In this document: positions 1 through 11,600 of the stretch, one piece after another | Numbering within the stretch: the first letter of the stretch is position 1 | Layout of the letters: the number at the start of each line of letters is the position of its first letter | From: Pleodorina starrii | Lineage: Eukaryota > Chlorophyta > Chlorophyceae > Chlamydomonadales > Volvocaceae | Assembly (NCBI GenBank): GCA_030267565.1 | Contig: BRXU01000001.1 | Coordinates: 2,356,001 to 2,420,000, forward strand | Direction of reading: 5' to 3' | DNA length: 64,000 bases | The notes under the pieces: model-generated | Database searches by the model: none | Told to the model about the DNA's origin: nothing | The model's input: only the letters and a program-made list of their open reading frames with translations | Program-made: the position numbers and the translations under genes

Positions 1-1403
1 GGCTTTCAGCCGCGCCGGCAGCGGCCCAAAACGATAAGACTGTGTAACGGCACTAGTATGCCAATATAAGTTTTAGTATGTAGAAAGAATATTTTGTCTT
101 ATATTGACGTTTGTAGGTATGGATAGGCGAGGCAATCGCCGCCAGGCTCAGAATTGTCAGCCTTCTGCAGCTTTAATGAAGATGCGAAGCTGAAGACCCA
201 TTCAAAGTTTAGCAGATGTTTACCACCTTGGTGAATTCGAACCTTTCGAAGTATGAAACTTAACCGTCGTAACCGAACAACGGTACAAACAACCGACGCC
301 AGCACCTTTTTAGGCTCGGGGCACCCAGGCTGCCGCGGGCTGCCCCGGGCCCCGACAAACACGGACCGCCAGCAGGTGCACACCTAGGCACATGGGCCCG
401 ACGTCTCTCGCCTTCCGGGGATTTCGAGCACTGAGGCTGCCATGAGTCTGGTAGAGCAGATCGTCAGGAGGAGAGGCGATGGGGATATCTGCTGAGGTTG
501 GGAGACCGCTGGGGCCAGACGGTTCATTTACCGAGTAGTCTTGATCCCAGAACTAGGGGCTGTTGTTAAATTTAAGGGTCCTGCCCTGTTTCGCGTCGTT
601 TTTAGGCTAGCTTAGTTCCCATCTGCACCGGGCTCAGGTGTGGATTCACTCATCATCAACAGGAACTTCAGGTCCACGTGCACCGTTCTGCGGCAATGAG
701 TGCTGCCGTGCATTGCGAGCTGCTGTATTAATATCCCGAAGCACATACGGATAACGCAGCGGAAGGCACATCAATCATCAAGTAATCAAGATTTGTCTTC
801 TCAATATCTTACATCGTGCCGGAAGACACGAACCCACCGTGATACACGGCGATCAAACGAGCAGCCGCTGCACGGCGCTTAGCACCGGTTGTAATCAGAC
901 GCGCTGCTCCCCCGCGCCTCCACAACCATCAGTAATGATGCTCGCGCATATCCAGCGTCAAACGAGACGGAGAAGCGCGTTTCCGCACACTCCAAACCCC
1001 ACGCAAACAGGCAACCAGCGCCAGTCCGCCGGCACGTGATTCACGCCCACGGCAGAACAGGCACTCCCTCAAAACCAAAACTGTTGATGCGCGAGACACG
1101 AGTACTACAGGAGCAGCACCCGTAAACGCGCCTCGAGACGACAAGCGCTCCTCCTCCGAACACTCGCCCTCTACTACCCCGACTAGGTGCAAACACAACC
1201 TCATCAAGCTCCGGAACCAACGCGAAACAAAATCAAGCTCCAGGTCAGACGTCAGTTGAGTCGCACCCATGCATCCTTACTCCGCAGCGCACGGCGCTCA
1301 AGGTCATGCCAGAGCGGGTCCTAAGCAGCCGCGCAGCTGAGAAGTGGCTGCAATCGGGCAACGGCTAGATTTGTGCTTGGCGCACTGCATCCAGGCTGTC
1401 CAT
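1..1403. other. Region downstream of LHCB5, no gene recognised
   Basis: No exon set with a recognisable protein was found on either strand. The part next to LHCB5 is probably its 3' untranslated region, because a minus-strand TGTAA motif lies at 809-813. The remainder is less GC-rich than the neighbouring exons. Confidence 0.4.
809..813 (-). terminator. Candidate poly(A) signal of LHCB5
   Basis: TTACA on the plus strand reads TGTAA on the minus strand, the usual volvocine polyadenylation signal. It lies about 590 bases past the LHCB5 stop, a normal 3' UTR length in these algae. A second TGTAA overlaps the stop codon itself and is too close to act as the signal. Confidence 0.4.
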
Positions 1404-3142
1404 TTACAGGGTCGGGACGCGGTCCTCGTTGCCCAGGACGGTCAGCAGGTTGTAGCCGAAGGGGTCCTGCACGTGCTTGATCCAGTTGGTGTACGGGCCC
1501 TCGCCGGTCACGTACGACTGGATGGCGAACGCCTGCAAGCCAAGCCAACACGAAATCATGGGTTAGTTACAGTACAGATGCAGTTTGCATACGGCTGCAT
1601 CCTCATAAAGATCAACTCTCCCGAGAACCACCCCCTGAACTGGCCACCCACTCACCAGGACGGAGACCATGGCCAGGCGGCCGTTCTTGATCTCCTTCAC
1701 CTTCAGCTCCTGGAACACCTCCGGGTCGTCGGCCAGGCCGAGCGGGTCGAAGGGGCCGCCGGGGTAGATCGAGTCCATGCCCTCGAACACAGAGCTGTCG
1801 AACTTGCCGACACCTGCAAGTAAATCACAACAGCCCTCGTCAAACATCCAGCATGAGCAAATGCATCGAGGAACAAAATCCGACCCGAATACATCGGTAA
1901 AGCTCGGGTTTACGACTGTCGCTGATAGGCATGAGCCCTCAATCCCGCCCCCAGGCCCGCCTGCACGAGCTGATCTCCTCACCCGGGGAGTAGCCAGCCG
2001 GGCCGGTGCCGTTGCGGCGGTAGAACTCGACGGCGCCCATCAGGCCGACCTCAATGGCAATGACGGCGAACAGCGGCAGGGGGTTCGACACAATGCCCCA
2101 CGGCACGGCGAAGTAGTTCAGGGTGCCGCCGTTCAGCATCTCAGCACCGGTCTCGAACCACACGCCACCCTTCAGGTTGGCGCCGTTGGCCTGCAGGCCC
2201 TCAGGGATGAGGATACCGGCGGCGGCAAGCATAGCCCAGCGAGCGTGCAGGAGCTCGTACTCGCGGTACTTAGCCACGGTCTCAGTGTCCTTGCCCAGGC
2301 CCAGCGGGTCGTAGCCGTAGCTGCAGAGGAGAAAGCACGGGGGAGATAGGAGAAGTAAGAAGAGGCGCAACGAAGGCGCGAAGCCGACGCACCAGCAAGA
2401 TGCCGATCTCCAGATAGTTCAGGATTTCAATGGAGATCCTTTTTACGTATCAACAGCTGATCGCTTTACTTCTGCCCTGAAATGGCGACGTGGTGCGCGT
2501 GTCCCAACATGGAGTCATGACGCGACACTTTAGGCTAAGGGATCAGGGCAATCCAGAGATGCGCAAGAGCATGCAAGCTGCAAAATGACTGCTAATATAG
2601 AAGGCTGAGCGCCACGCGACCCAATCTCTCCAGCCGCAGCGCCCATGGCCCAAAACTCACTCGCCAGCCAGCTCGCCGTTCAGGTAGGCCGGCACCTCCG
2701 AGCGGTCGTACAGACCGCTGGGCAGGAAAAGCACACGGTCGGGGCCTGCAAGCAGCAGGAAGACGGCAATCATTTCAGCCGCTGGATGAGGCCACTTTCC
2801 CTTATCGCCCCTAAGACGTCAGGATAAGCCACGATCTCTTCAGCATATTAAATACAGCAAACAAAAAAGGACAGAGAGCAGAATCCTGTTGTAAATATGG
2901 GTAAGCGACCAGCAAGTTTAGGCATGATGGTCCCATCCTTCGACACCCGAGCCCACAGCAGCACCCGCATGATCGCTCGATCGGAACTTACCATACCACT
3001 TGTCGAGGTTGACCGCGCCGCCCTGGCCGCCCAGCCAGCCCTTGGTGGACTTGCCCGACGGCTTGACCACCTTGGTCGTGCTGGTGCCCTTCTTGGCCGG
3101 GGCCGCAGGGGCAGACTTCTTGAACAGAGCCTGGATCTGCAT
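1404..3142 (-). CDS. LHCB5: Chlorophyll a/b-binding protein CP26 (minor PSII antenna)
   Basis: CP26 is a monomeric light-harvesting protein of the thylakoid that links LHCII trimers to the photosystem II core. Five exons on the minus strand join in phase: 2992-3142, 2661-2745, 1983-2320, 1656-1813 and 1404-1532, giving 286 residues. This is close to the known algal CP26 length, and all junctions are GT-AG. The three LHC helices are visible: [14 protein letters not shown] (from about residue 101, helix B), [19 protein letters not shown] (helix C) and [13 protein letters not shown] (from about 232, helix A), with the paired chlorophyll-ligating Glu and Arg. The N-terminus [19 protein letters not shown] is a plastid targeting region; it distinguishes CP26 from CP29, which starts differently. 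The product name rests on overall similarity to algal Lhcb5. Nothing looks broken. Confidence 0.93.
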
Positions 3143-3969
3143 TTTGTTTGGCTACTGACAAGAAACGGTCAAGAAGGGGTGGACAGCGCAAGTGACAACT
3201 CTGTCTGCAGACGGCACCGATAAAGGCTGTTTCCGCCTGATCGAGGGCCCTACGTACGCCTGTACGACGACACCTCTTTGTGCGACGGTCCCGGATGCTG
3301 CAGGGCGCAACAAAGTGTCCATTGCGTTGCAGAAGTTTCACTTGCTTGGGACACTGTTCCTGCACCGTGAAATAGTCAGCAGTTCGCGTTTGGCTTCCGG
3401 ACTCGCGATATTGATGTACAGGGCCGATAATTTACTTCCAGCTTGCGACCATCAAATCAAGTACCTGGCGTTAACGTGTTTGCTGTCTCGGACGCCCTCG
3501 TATTGCGTACATGGCGACAGTTGAGCCTTTCAGGGCTTCGCGCTTCACCAACAGGACGCATTTGTCAACTTACGTTGTCGCAATTGGCGTGAGAATAGAT
3601 GTAACCGGGCCTTTAGCAATGCCACTGCGGTATATGGGACTTCTTAACGTCATCGAGGAGCCCAATGCAGCAAGTTGGGTCACTGTGGCTGGATGCATCC
3701 TCGGTGATCAGTCCTGCGCAAACGAGGCACCGGGCTCACAGCAAAGTACGGGCATACGCTGGACGTGGAGATAGAGGGCCCTGACACAGCCCTGACGGAG
3801 GGGGCAGCCTCGGCGAAGCAAGAGCTCACATGCAATTCACTCGGAACTGCGCTCTGTTTCTGTTATCAATAGCTTAAAGCAAAGGTGTCGACTTACTCCG
3901 AGGAACCAAGCGCGCAGGGCCAACAGTCCTAGTGAAACCAGCCCCTTCCAACAACTGAACCACGGGTCG

Positions 3970-3974
3970 TTACA
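3970..3974 (-). terminator. Candidate poly(A) signal of TSR1
   Basis: TTACA on the plus strand (TGTAA on the minus strand) is the first such motif I see downstream of the TSR1 stop at 5264. It would give a long 3' UTR of about 1.29 kb. Confidence 0.25.
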
Positions 3975-4030
3975 TCAGTGGCATGATATTCTCAGCCACC
4001 AGCGGGACTTTCTGCGAAGGTCTCATCGTC

Positions 4031-4078
4031 TGCTTTGGGACTGCCCTTTGGGACGCACCAAAGGGCAGTCCCAGAGCA
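4031..4078. repeat. Strong hairpin, 16-bp perfect stem
   Basis: Arms 4036-4051 and 4058-4073 are perfect reverse complements (TGGGACTGCCCTTTGG and its complement) around the 6-base loop GACGCA. With one G-T wobble the stem extends to about 21 bp over 4031-4078. It lies inside the probable TSR1 3' UTR. Confidence 0.85.
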
Positions 4079-5263
4079 AGCACATCTCACGACCTCCTCT
4101 GCTGACCGACCTTACCTGGCGCCTCGCGCGCCAAGCCAACAACGTTCCTCCCCCCACTCTCTCTTTCCCCGCTCGGTGGCTCACGCTTACGCCTCACTCT
4201 CGAGCCATGCTGCCGAGCGCCCGGGTTCCCGTGCATGCCTCCCTGCGCACCGCAGAACATCTGTACGTGGCTCTTCAGGGTTTTGGCGCGGGGTGTCGAC
4301 ACGAAACCAGCTAGGCCGGGTCTCGATACCAGTGAATCGCAGCACACTGACTGAGCGCGCTGGATGCGTAGCATACAGGACAGCCCCGCGCCGCCGAACC
4401 CCCCTCCTCAAATGCTCCATCGCACCTCCCCCGGGCCGGCACCGTGACCTGACCGGCCTGCCTAGGACCTTAATCGGGCTGCTCTTCACCCTCGGCCCAC
4501 CCAGATTTGCAGCGACTGGGTTGCAACCGTATTTAGACAAGGAACTCCTTACGCCACAGCCCAGCGGTCCGATGTGTGCCCCAGCGACCCAGGCACGAGG
4601 CGCAGCGCGCCGGTGCGGGTGTGGGTGCGGCTAGGCGATGCACGCGCGCGTAGCGTGGCGTGTGGCTGCGCCCGCCGGCCCTGTACTTCACGCATGTCGT
4701 ACGTCACAGTCACAGTCTACCCTACCTACGGAATCATGCCCCTTAGGGCTCGGCAACAACCCACCCCACCCCAAAGGCCATGAGGCCTCCATAAGGATTG
4801 GAAGTACAGGCTCGGCCCATGGCGGCGCTTTCGTGTTGAGCAATACCGCCTATCCCCTTTCTATACCGTGCATCAAACCCTCTCAATCCTATTCCGGCCC
4901 ACGGCCAGCCGGACTCAGGCCCCGGTCCGCCAACAGCTGCGACCCCGCCCCAGCCGCCAACATTCACGACCCCCAGCCGGAAGACCCCCCTCCGCGCCAC
5001 CGACGTCCATGCACCTCTCCCCCCCGCCGCCTGCCTCCACCACCGCCGCCTCCACGCTCACGAGGGCCGGCAGGCACCCTGAGCGCCGGCCAGCCGCCTG
5101 ACAAACCCGCCACCCCAAAACCCTACTACCCAACACGCCCCTTCCCTTCCCTGCCGTTTGCTACCGGCGATGGCACACCGCTCGGGCCCTTCTTAGCGGT
5201 GGCGTACGCTGTCCGATACGCCCGCCGCCTCCATCACCACCCGCTCATCGCTGCTTTGCGCTG

Positions 5264-8200
5264 TCACCTCTCTGCGAAGCTCAAGTCCTGCGGCCACACC
5301 GGGAAGGCTCGCTTGTACAGCGCCATGCACACCGTGTCCCGCTGCTGCAGTGCCGAGTCGAAGAGGCACTTCATGGTGCCGTGGGTGCCCAGCGGCTCGG
5401 TGATGCGGCCGCGGCGGCCGTACTTGGTGAACAACTGCGGGGGCGCGGGGGTTTCGGTTTGGGGTAGTGGGCTTAGGGCGGGGGTCTGGGTGGCGGGTTC
5501 ATCCGTTCGTTCGTTCCGCCTCCTCCCGGCTTCGGCGCAGCCTTGCCCCGGAGCGCCGGCAAGTCGCCTTCCGCCCTCCCCACGAACCTGCAATCGGGAC
5601 CCACCCACCCACCCACGCATCGCACGAGGGCGAGACCAGCTGCGAGAAAGTGGGCAGCAACCGTGAACCGTGAACCACCCACCCACCCACCCACCCACTA
5701 CACAGGCCACGCACCTCCACGGGTTTGAACCAGCGCACGTCATCCGGGTTGTGGAACATGAAGCGCACGGTGGCGCGCCGCCGGTGCACGCGCACGGGCA
5801 CACCTGGGGGGGAGCAGACGGGGGAGGAGGCGGGTGGCGGGAGAGGAGACGTCGGCGGGGAGAAGAAAGATACCGGGGCGAAGGGACGTCGGGGGAACGG
5901 GGGGCATGGCACACGAGAGGGGGGATTAGGGGACTGATTGCAAGTGCAGGTGCGACGTGGCGGCCTGAACCCCCGCCCCCAGTCGCAGCGCAGCCAGGCT
6001 GCCAGAGCGGGAGAGGCTCCCAGCCCCCGGGACCCCCTCGTCCGATTCGTGATCGTCCGACTCCTTTTCGCCCCTTCCAACTCACTCCACCCTACGCCCG
6101 CCACTATAATTACCAACCTGGCCCGGCCAACAGCCATCCCAACGCAACCCCAGCAGTCCCTTACACGCACACATCGCCGCAATCCACTCCCAACCAACCC
6201 TACACAACCCATGCACACACCTACACCCCCCAAGCACGGTCGCCGCTCTTCGGCCAGCATTACCTGTGAGGATGATCCGCTTGAGGTTGATGCGGTCCGG
6301 GTCGCAGCTGCGCAGGCTGCCCACTGCCGCAAGCTGCGCCGGCGGCGGAGCCTGGCCATCCTGACCCCCCGCCCCCGCCCCCGAAGTCGCCGCCTGCAGC
6401 TTGAATGCCAGCAGCGGCAGCGGGGGGTACATGATGGGCGCATACACGGATCCAACCGCGTGCTGGCCTGCGGGGGAGGCGAGCCGGAAGGGAGTGGTAT
6501 AAAGAGCACGGGCAACAAAGAAGGTAACGCAGCGGAAGGACGGAGACGGCGGGGAAAAAAGAAGATACCGCAGCGGAGGCGGCGGGGAGGGGTTCCACGT
6601 ATAGGCTTAGGGGTTCCACGTATAGGCTTAGGGGTTCCTGAGTGCAGTGTCTGTCAATGGGGGCACTGTCTGCAGCAACCAGCAGGGGGAATGGGGCCAC
6701 GCTGGGGTTTCCTTGTCACGGTCCGACCCTCCCCCCGCCACGCCCCGCCCCGGCCCCCCCTCTCACACGCAGGGCCGCGTGCACGTCCACCCGAATGGGC
6801 GACTGCCAGATGGACCGAGAAACCCACCACCCACCCGCCCAGCCCACCCACCCCACCCACCCGCCCAGCCCACCGCCCACCCAGCTCGCCACCACCACCA
6901 CGCCCGCCACCAGCACGCCCAATCTCGCCCGCACACCAAACCCGCCCCCACCACCACCACCATCACCGTCGCCTCCGTTCCACCGCCGCGGTCTCATCAG
7001 TATCATACCCCCCACCCCCCAAGCCCCACCCCCCCGCAACCCCGCCCCGCTCTCCCCGGCCTCACCCGCGTGCAGGAACTTCTCCGTGCGGTGCTTGTCC
7101 GCCCCCGGGTCGTCCGTGGACAGCACCGGGCGGGCGGTGAAGGTGCGCAGACCCGTCACGAACAGCAGCTCCTCCTTGCTGGCCAGGGGGGCACTGTAGC
7201 CGTTGGCCTGAGGGCGGGGGGTAGAAAAGGATACCGCAGCGGAGACGAGGACGGCGTTAGCGAACGGACCCGGAACCCAGTAATACTTACCGAACATACC
7301 TGTAACCTTACCGAGCTGAAGAGACGCTGCGACCGCGTCGCCGCCAGACCAACCCGGACGGACAATTACGCGCGACAGCACAAGAACGGCACGAACGCCC
7401 GGACAAAACAACCCGACAAATTGTAGACTCACCTGCGTTCAATGGAGGAAGCGAAGCGGGAAGATACGAAGGAAAAAAGGGCGTGAGTCATGGCAATGGG
7501 CAACGGCACTGGCAGCGAAGGAAGGGGCGAGCAGGCAGGCAAGCAAGGCAAGACACACAGAAACCCACGAACGAGCTGGGGCGGCGACGCGGTGCAAAAG
7601 AGGGCAGAAGGGGCAGCTGGGCATAGAAGAAAGGGATACGGAAGGGCATAATGTACGACGGGCAGGAGGCGGAAGGCAGAGGAGATGGGGCAGAGGAAAA
7701 GAGAAAGGCAAGGCGAACAGCAGTGGGCAAGACAGGGGCAGAAGACAGACGAGCGGGAAGGGATACGAGGGGAAGGGTAGGGACGAGTAGAAGGGAAGGA
7801 CGACGGCAGGACAGGTGGAAAGGGCAGAGGCAGCGGGGCGCGTGGAGACGATGCGCAGGAGGGCGGGGGGGGGGTGAGGGGAAGAGAGGAGAGGGAGGGA
7901 GGGGCGGGTTTGCAGCGTGATGAGCTGGTAGTGGTTGGGAGTGGGGCGGGGAAAGAGGAGAGGAGAGCAGGAGACGGGAGAGGGGGCGGGCAAGGAACGA
8001 GAGATTCCCCGATGGGCAAGCCGACTGCTGGCTGACATAAAGCAAGAGGAACGTCGGGCCGCTGGGATTACCGGGGTGGTGGTGAAGAGGTGGGGTAGCG
8101 CGGTATTGGGGTATTGGGGCAGTGGTTCACGGGTGTTTCAGGGGCGGGGCGGGGGGCGGGGTGGGGTGGGGCAGCGCGGGCGGGGAGGCGGGTGTTGAGG

Positions 8201-8653
8201 GGCGTACACCCCCTTTAGACGCCACTCCGCTCAGATAAGACTCGACTCGCCGCACTGTCCCCCAGTCCGGTCCCCACCCACCTTGCGCATCGCAAAGTTG
8301 ACGACGCTGAGTTTTGCCTCGTGCTGCATCAGACCGAACACCGTCAGGGGCACCGCGGAGCCGGCGGCGACAGCGGCCACGGCGGCCGTCACGCGGGCGG
8401 CGGCGGCGGCGGGCACCCCGGCAATGCAGATGGCCACATAGGTGCCTGGCACGAGGGGAGAGGGAGCGGGAGGGGGGGGTTGAGGAGTGAAATTGCAAGA
8501 ATCTAACAAGAAGCCCTGCGGGGGGGCAATGGAACCAAGACGAGGGAAGGGACAGGCCGGGAGGCAAGGGGAGTGGGCGGGGAGGTGCGGGTGGGGTAAA
8601 GTATAATAGAGTCCGAATTGGCAAGCGAAAAGCGGGGGCCGGGGGGGAGCACG

Positions 8654-8686
<33 letters not shown>

Positions 8687-11600
8687 CGTGACACGCATGC
8701 GCACGGCGCCCGACGCGCACCCACCCACCCACCCACCCACCCACCCACCTGGCGCCACCCCGCTTGGGTCCAGGTCGGCTGTGGCCCTCTGCGCCGCCTC
8801 CCGGGCCCGCTTGTGCGCGCGCTTGAAGTTCTCGAACGCAAACACCCTGCCGTACTCGGCCGGCAGCGACTCCTTGGGATCCCAGGAGCTGGTCCGGAGG
8901 CTCTTGAGGCCCCTGACAGGGGGGGAGGCAGGAGGCAGGCAGGGAAGGGAGGGAAGGTGAGTAAAACATAGATGAAACCACAGCGATGGGACGGAGGGTG
9001 GGAGGGAGGGAGGGAGGCAGGGAAGGAAGGGGAGGGAAGGAAGGAAGGGTTTGTTGGGCCTCTCCCTGGCTCATGAAGAGGGGTTCATGAAGAGGGGGAG
9101 GCAGCGGCGGGGGTGGAGGGTACAGGGTGCGTGTGGGGAGCGATGCATGGACGGGTGCAGTGCAAGCGGCCCCCGACGGCTTGTCTAGGTCCCCAATCGC
9201 GGCTTCCTTCTCCCGCCCACTCACGCACCCACCCACCCAGCCATCCACCCAGCCACCCACCCACGCCGTCTCCGTCCCTCCGCTGCGGTATCTTCTTTTT
9301 CACCACCCAGCCACCCAGCCCACCCACCCACCTATATTTTTGGAAGCGCACCCGGGCGGGTGTGTCCAGCGGCACATCCACCTCATCGGGGAAGTCAAGC
9401 TGAGCCGCCTCCTGATCCGCACCGCCACCACCGCCCCGCCGGGCCGCCCGCGCCTGCCGCGCCGCCTCCAGCGCCGCCGCGTATCCGTCGCCGCCCGCGT
9501 CCTCGTCCATGAGCATGGCCGCATCGCCCGCGTCCGTGCCTGTGGAGGGGATAGGTAAAGAGTCAGTTTGCCGCCCTCAACAAAAAACGCATTCTTCACA
9601 CACACGCACATACACACACAAAGAAACACGCACAAGCACACACACGCCTCACACATGCGTTCGCCAGCGCGGACTAAGCCAAGTATCCGTCCGTCTGTCT
9701 GTCTCTCCCCCATCTCCCCGCCTGTCCGTCCGTCTGTCTGTCCGTCTGTCTATCTCTCACCCGCGTCGTCGTCGTCATCCGATATGGGCTGCAGCTCCGG
9801 CGCCTCCTCGTCCTCCTCCTCGTCCAGCTGCATACCGCCACCGCCGCCGCCACCAGCTCGCCGTCGCCCGGGCGCCCCGCCCGCGGCGGCGCCGTCACCG
9901 TCATCGTCGGCCTCCATGCCGTACGGGTCGTCGTCGTCCTCCTCCTCCTCGTCCTCGTCACCGTAATCCTCGCCGTCCAAGATCCAAGCAGCCTGGTACT
10001 CCGACGTGCCTGCAAACGGCGGGAGCAGGCGGTAGGGGCAGGCGGCAACAGCAGCAGCAGGCGGCAGGCGGTGGGCGGCAGGCGGGAGAAGCAGGTGGCA
10101 GCGGCGTGACGGCAGTGAGTACCGTAAGCCAGCGCAGACTGCCTGCCTGACTGCCTGCCAATTCCGGCTGGCACCCGAGACGAGACGAGACGAGAGAGAC
10201 GGGCGCCCAGCCGCAGCAGACGGGCCGCCACCATCCCACCCCACCGCCCACCCCCACCCCGCCATTGCGTCCGGAGAACGCGGTCGCAGAGTGCCGCACC
10301 GTGCCGTGTGCCGCACCGCTGCCCACCCACCCGCGCATTCCCTCAGCCCCTTGCGCCCTTCTCCCCAGCCACACAGCCCCCTCCCTCCCCAGCCACTTGC
10401 CCCCCTTGTTGTTGAGATTGCGTAAACAGGCCCTAACCTTGCCCCCCCCCCGGGCGCTTTGCCCGGCCCACCCCCACCCCATCCCCCGGCGGCAATCGCA
10501 GGCCCCCACCTTCCGGCACCTTCCTCCGCCTCGTCCGCGGCGCCGTGGCCGCCGCCATGTCCTCCTCCGTAGGCCACGTCTGCTCCTCCATCCCAGGCTC
10601 CGGAACATTCTCGCGGACCTGCCGTACCGCCGTACAAGGTTTGGATCCGTGAGCTGCCGACGGGAGGTGATGTGTTTGTACCAGGGTCGGGTCCGGTTTT
10701 CCAAAGCCGCAAATCGCGAACCGCCTCGCGGTACGCCGCACCGCCGCCGCCACCCTGCGCGTCCACAGCTGCCCGCCAGCTGCATCACCGCCACCACCCT
10801 CCCCTCTGCTGATGACCCGTCTCGACCCGTCCTGTAGCATGCACAGCATGCACCGACGCACACCGCACAACGCCCCGCACCCAACCACCCGCTCGCCCCA
10901 CCCACTCTCGCCCATCTCACCCACTCCCGCTACACGTATTGCACACCAAGACACCATGCCCAGCCCCACGCGCCCCCGCCGCCAACAGCCCCCCCCCTCC
11001 CACCCACACCCACCCACGCACACACCCACCAGCTGATCCGCCTCCTCGGGATCCGGCTGCGCCACCAACGGCCCCAGCCCCGCCTCGCTCGCCGCTTCCG
11101 CTCCCGCGCCCTCCGCCTCCATCCCTTCCTCCGCCGCCGTCTCCGCCTCCATCGACTTCACTGCCTCGCCTGCCTGCTGCCGCTGCTGCTGCGCCGCCGC
11201 CGCCGCCAGCCGCCCCCCGGCCGGCCGCCATGCGTTCGGATCCGGCGGCGCGTGGATCGACTGGATCCGGAAATCGCCCGCGCCCGGGACCGTCACCAGC
11301 TGATTGGCGCTCAGTCCCGCGCCGCGAACGTAGCCGTACACAACCAGCGTCCCGCCGCCGGCGGAGCCGGCGGCGCCGCCGCCAGCGGCGGCGGCGGCCG
11401 CCGCCGACGACGGCCCCGGCCCCGCGGCCGACGACTCCGCTGGCAGCGGCTCGTACTCCGCCCGCTCGACCATGACGCCCGGGCGCTGCTGCCGCCACAG
11501 CGGCGGCGCCGCCGGGGGGTGCTCCGCCAGGTGTCGAGCCACCGCCGCCAGGTCCGCCGCCGTGTCGGCGTGCTGCACCCGGTGCTCCCCCGCCAGGTGC

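Larger units (their letters stand above)
3143..5263. other. Interval between LHCB5 start and TSR1 stop
   Basis: The left part (about 3143-3900) should hold the LHCB5 5' UTR and promoter. The right part is probably the TSR1 3' UTR, if the minus-strand TGTAA at 3970-3974 is used. The open frames across 4035-5666 are proline- and arginine-rich GC artefacts. The one clear structure is the hairpin at 4031-4078. Confidence 0.4.

Noticed and set aside
4035..5666. Long plus-strand frames rich in Pro, Arg and Ser
   Set aside because: Their composition is what random GC-rich DNA gives, they overlap the TSR1 last exon in antisense, and they show no splice-consistent structure or family motif.
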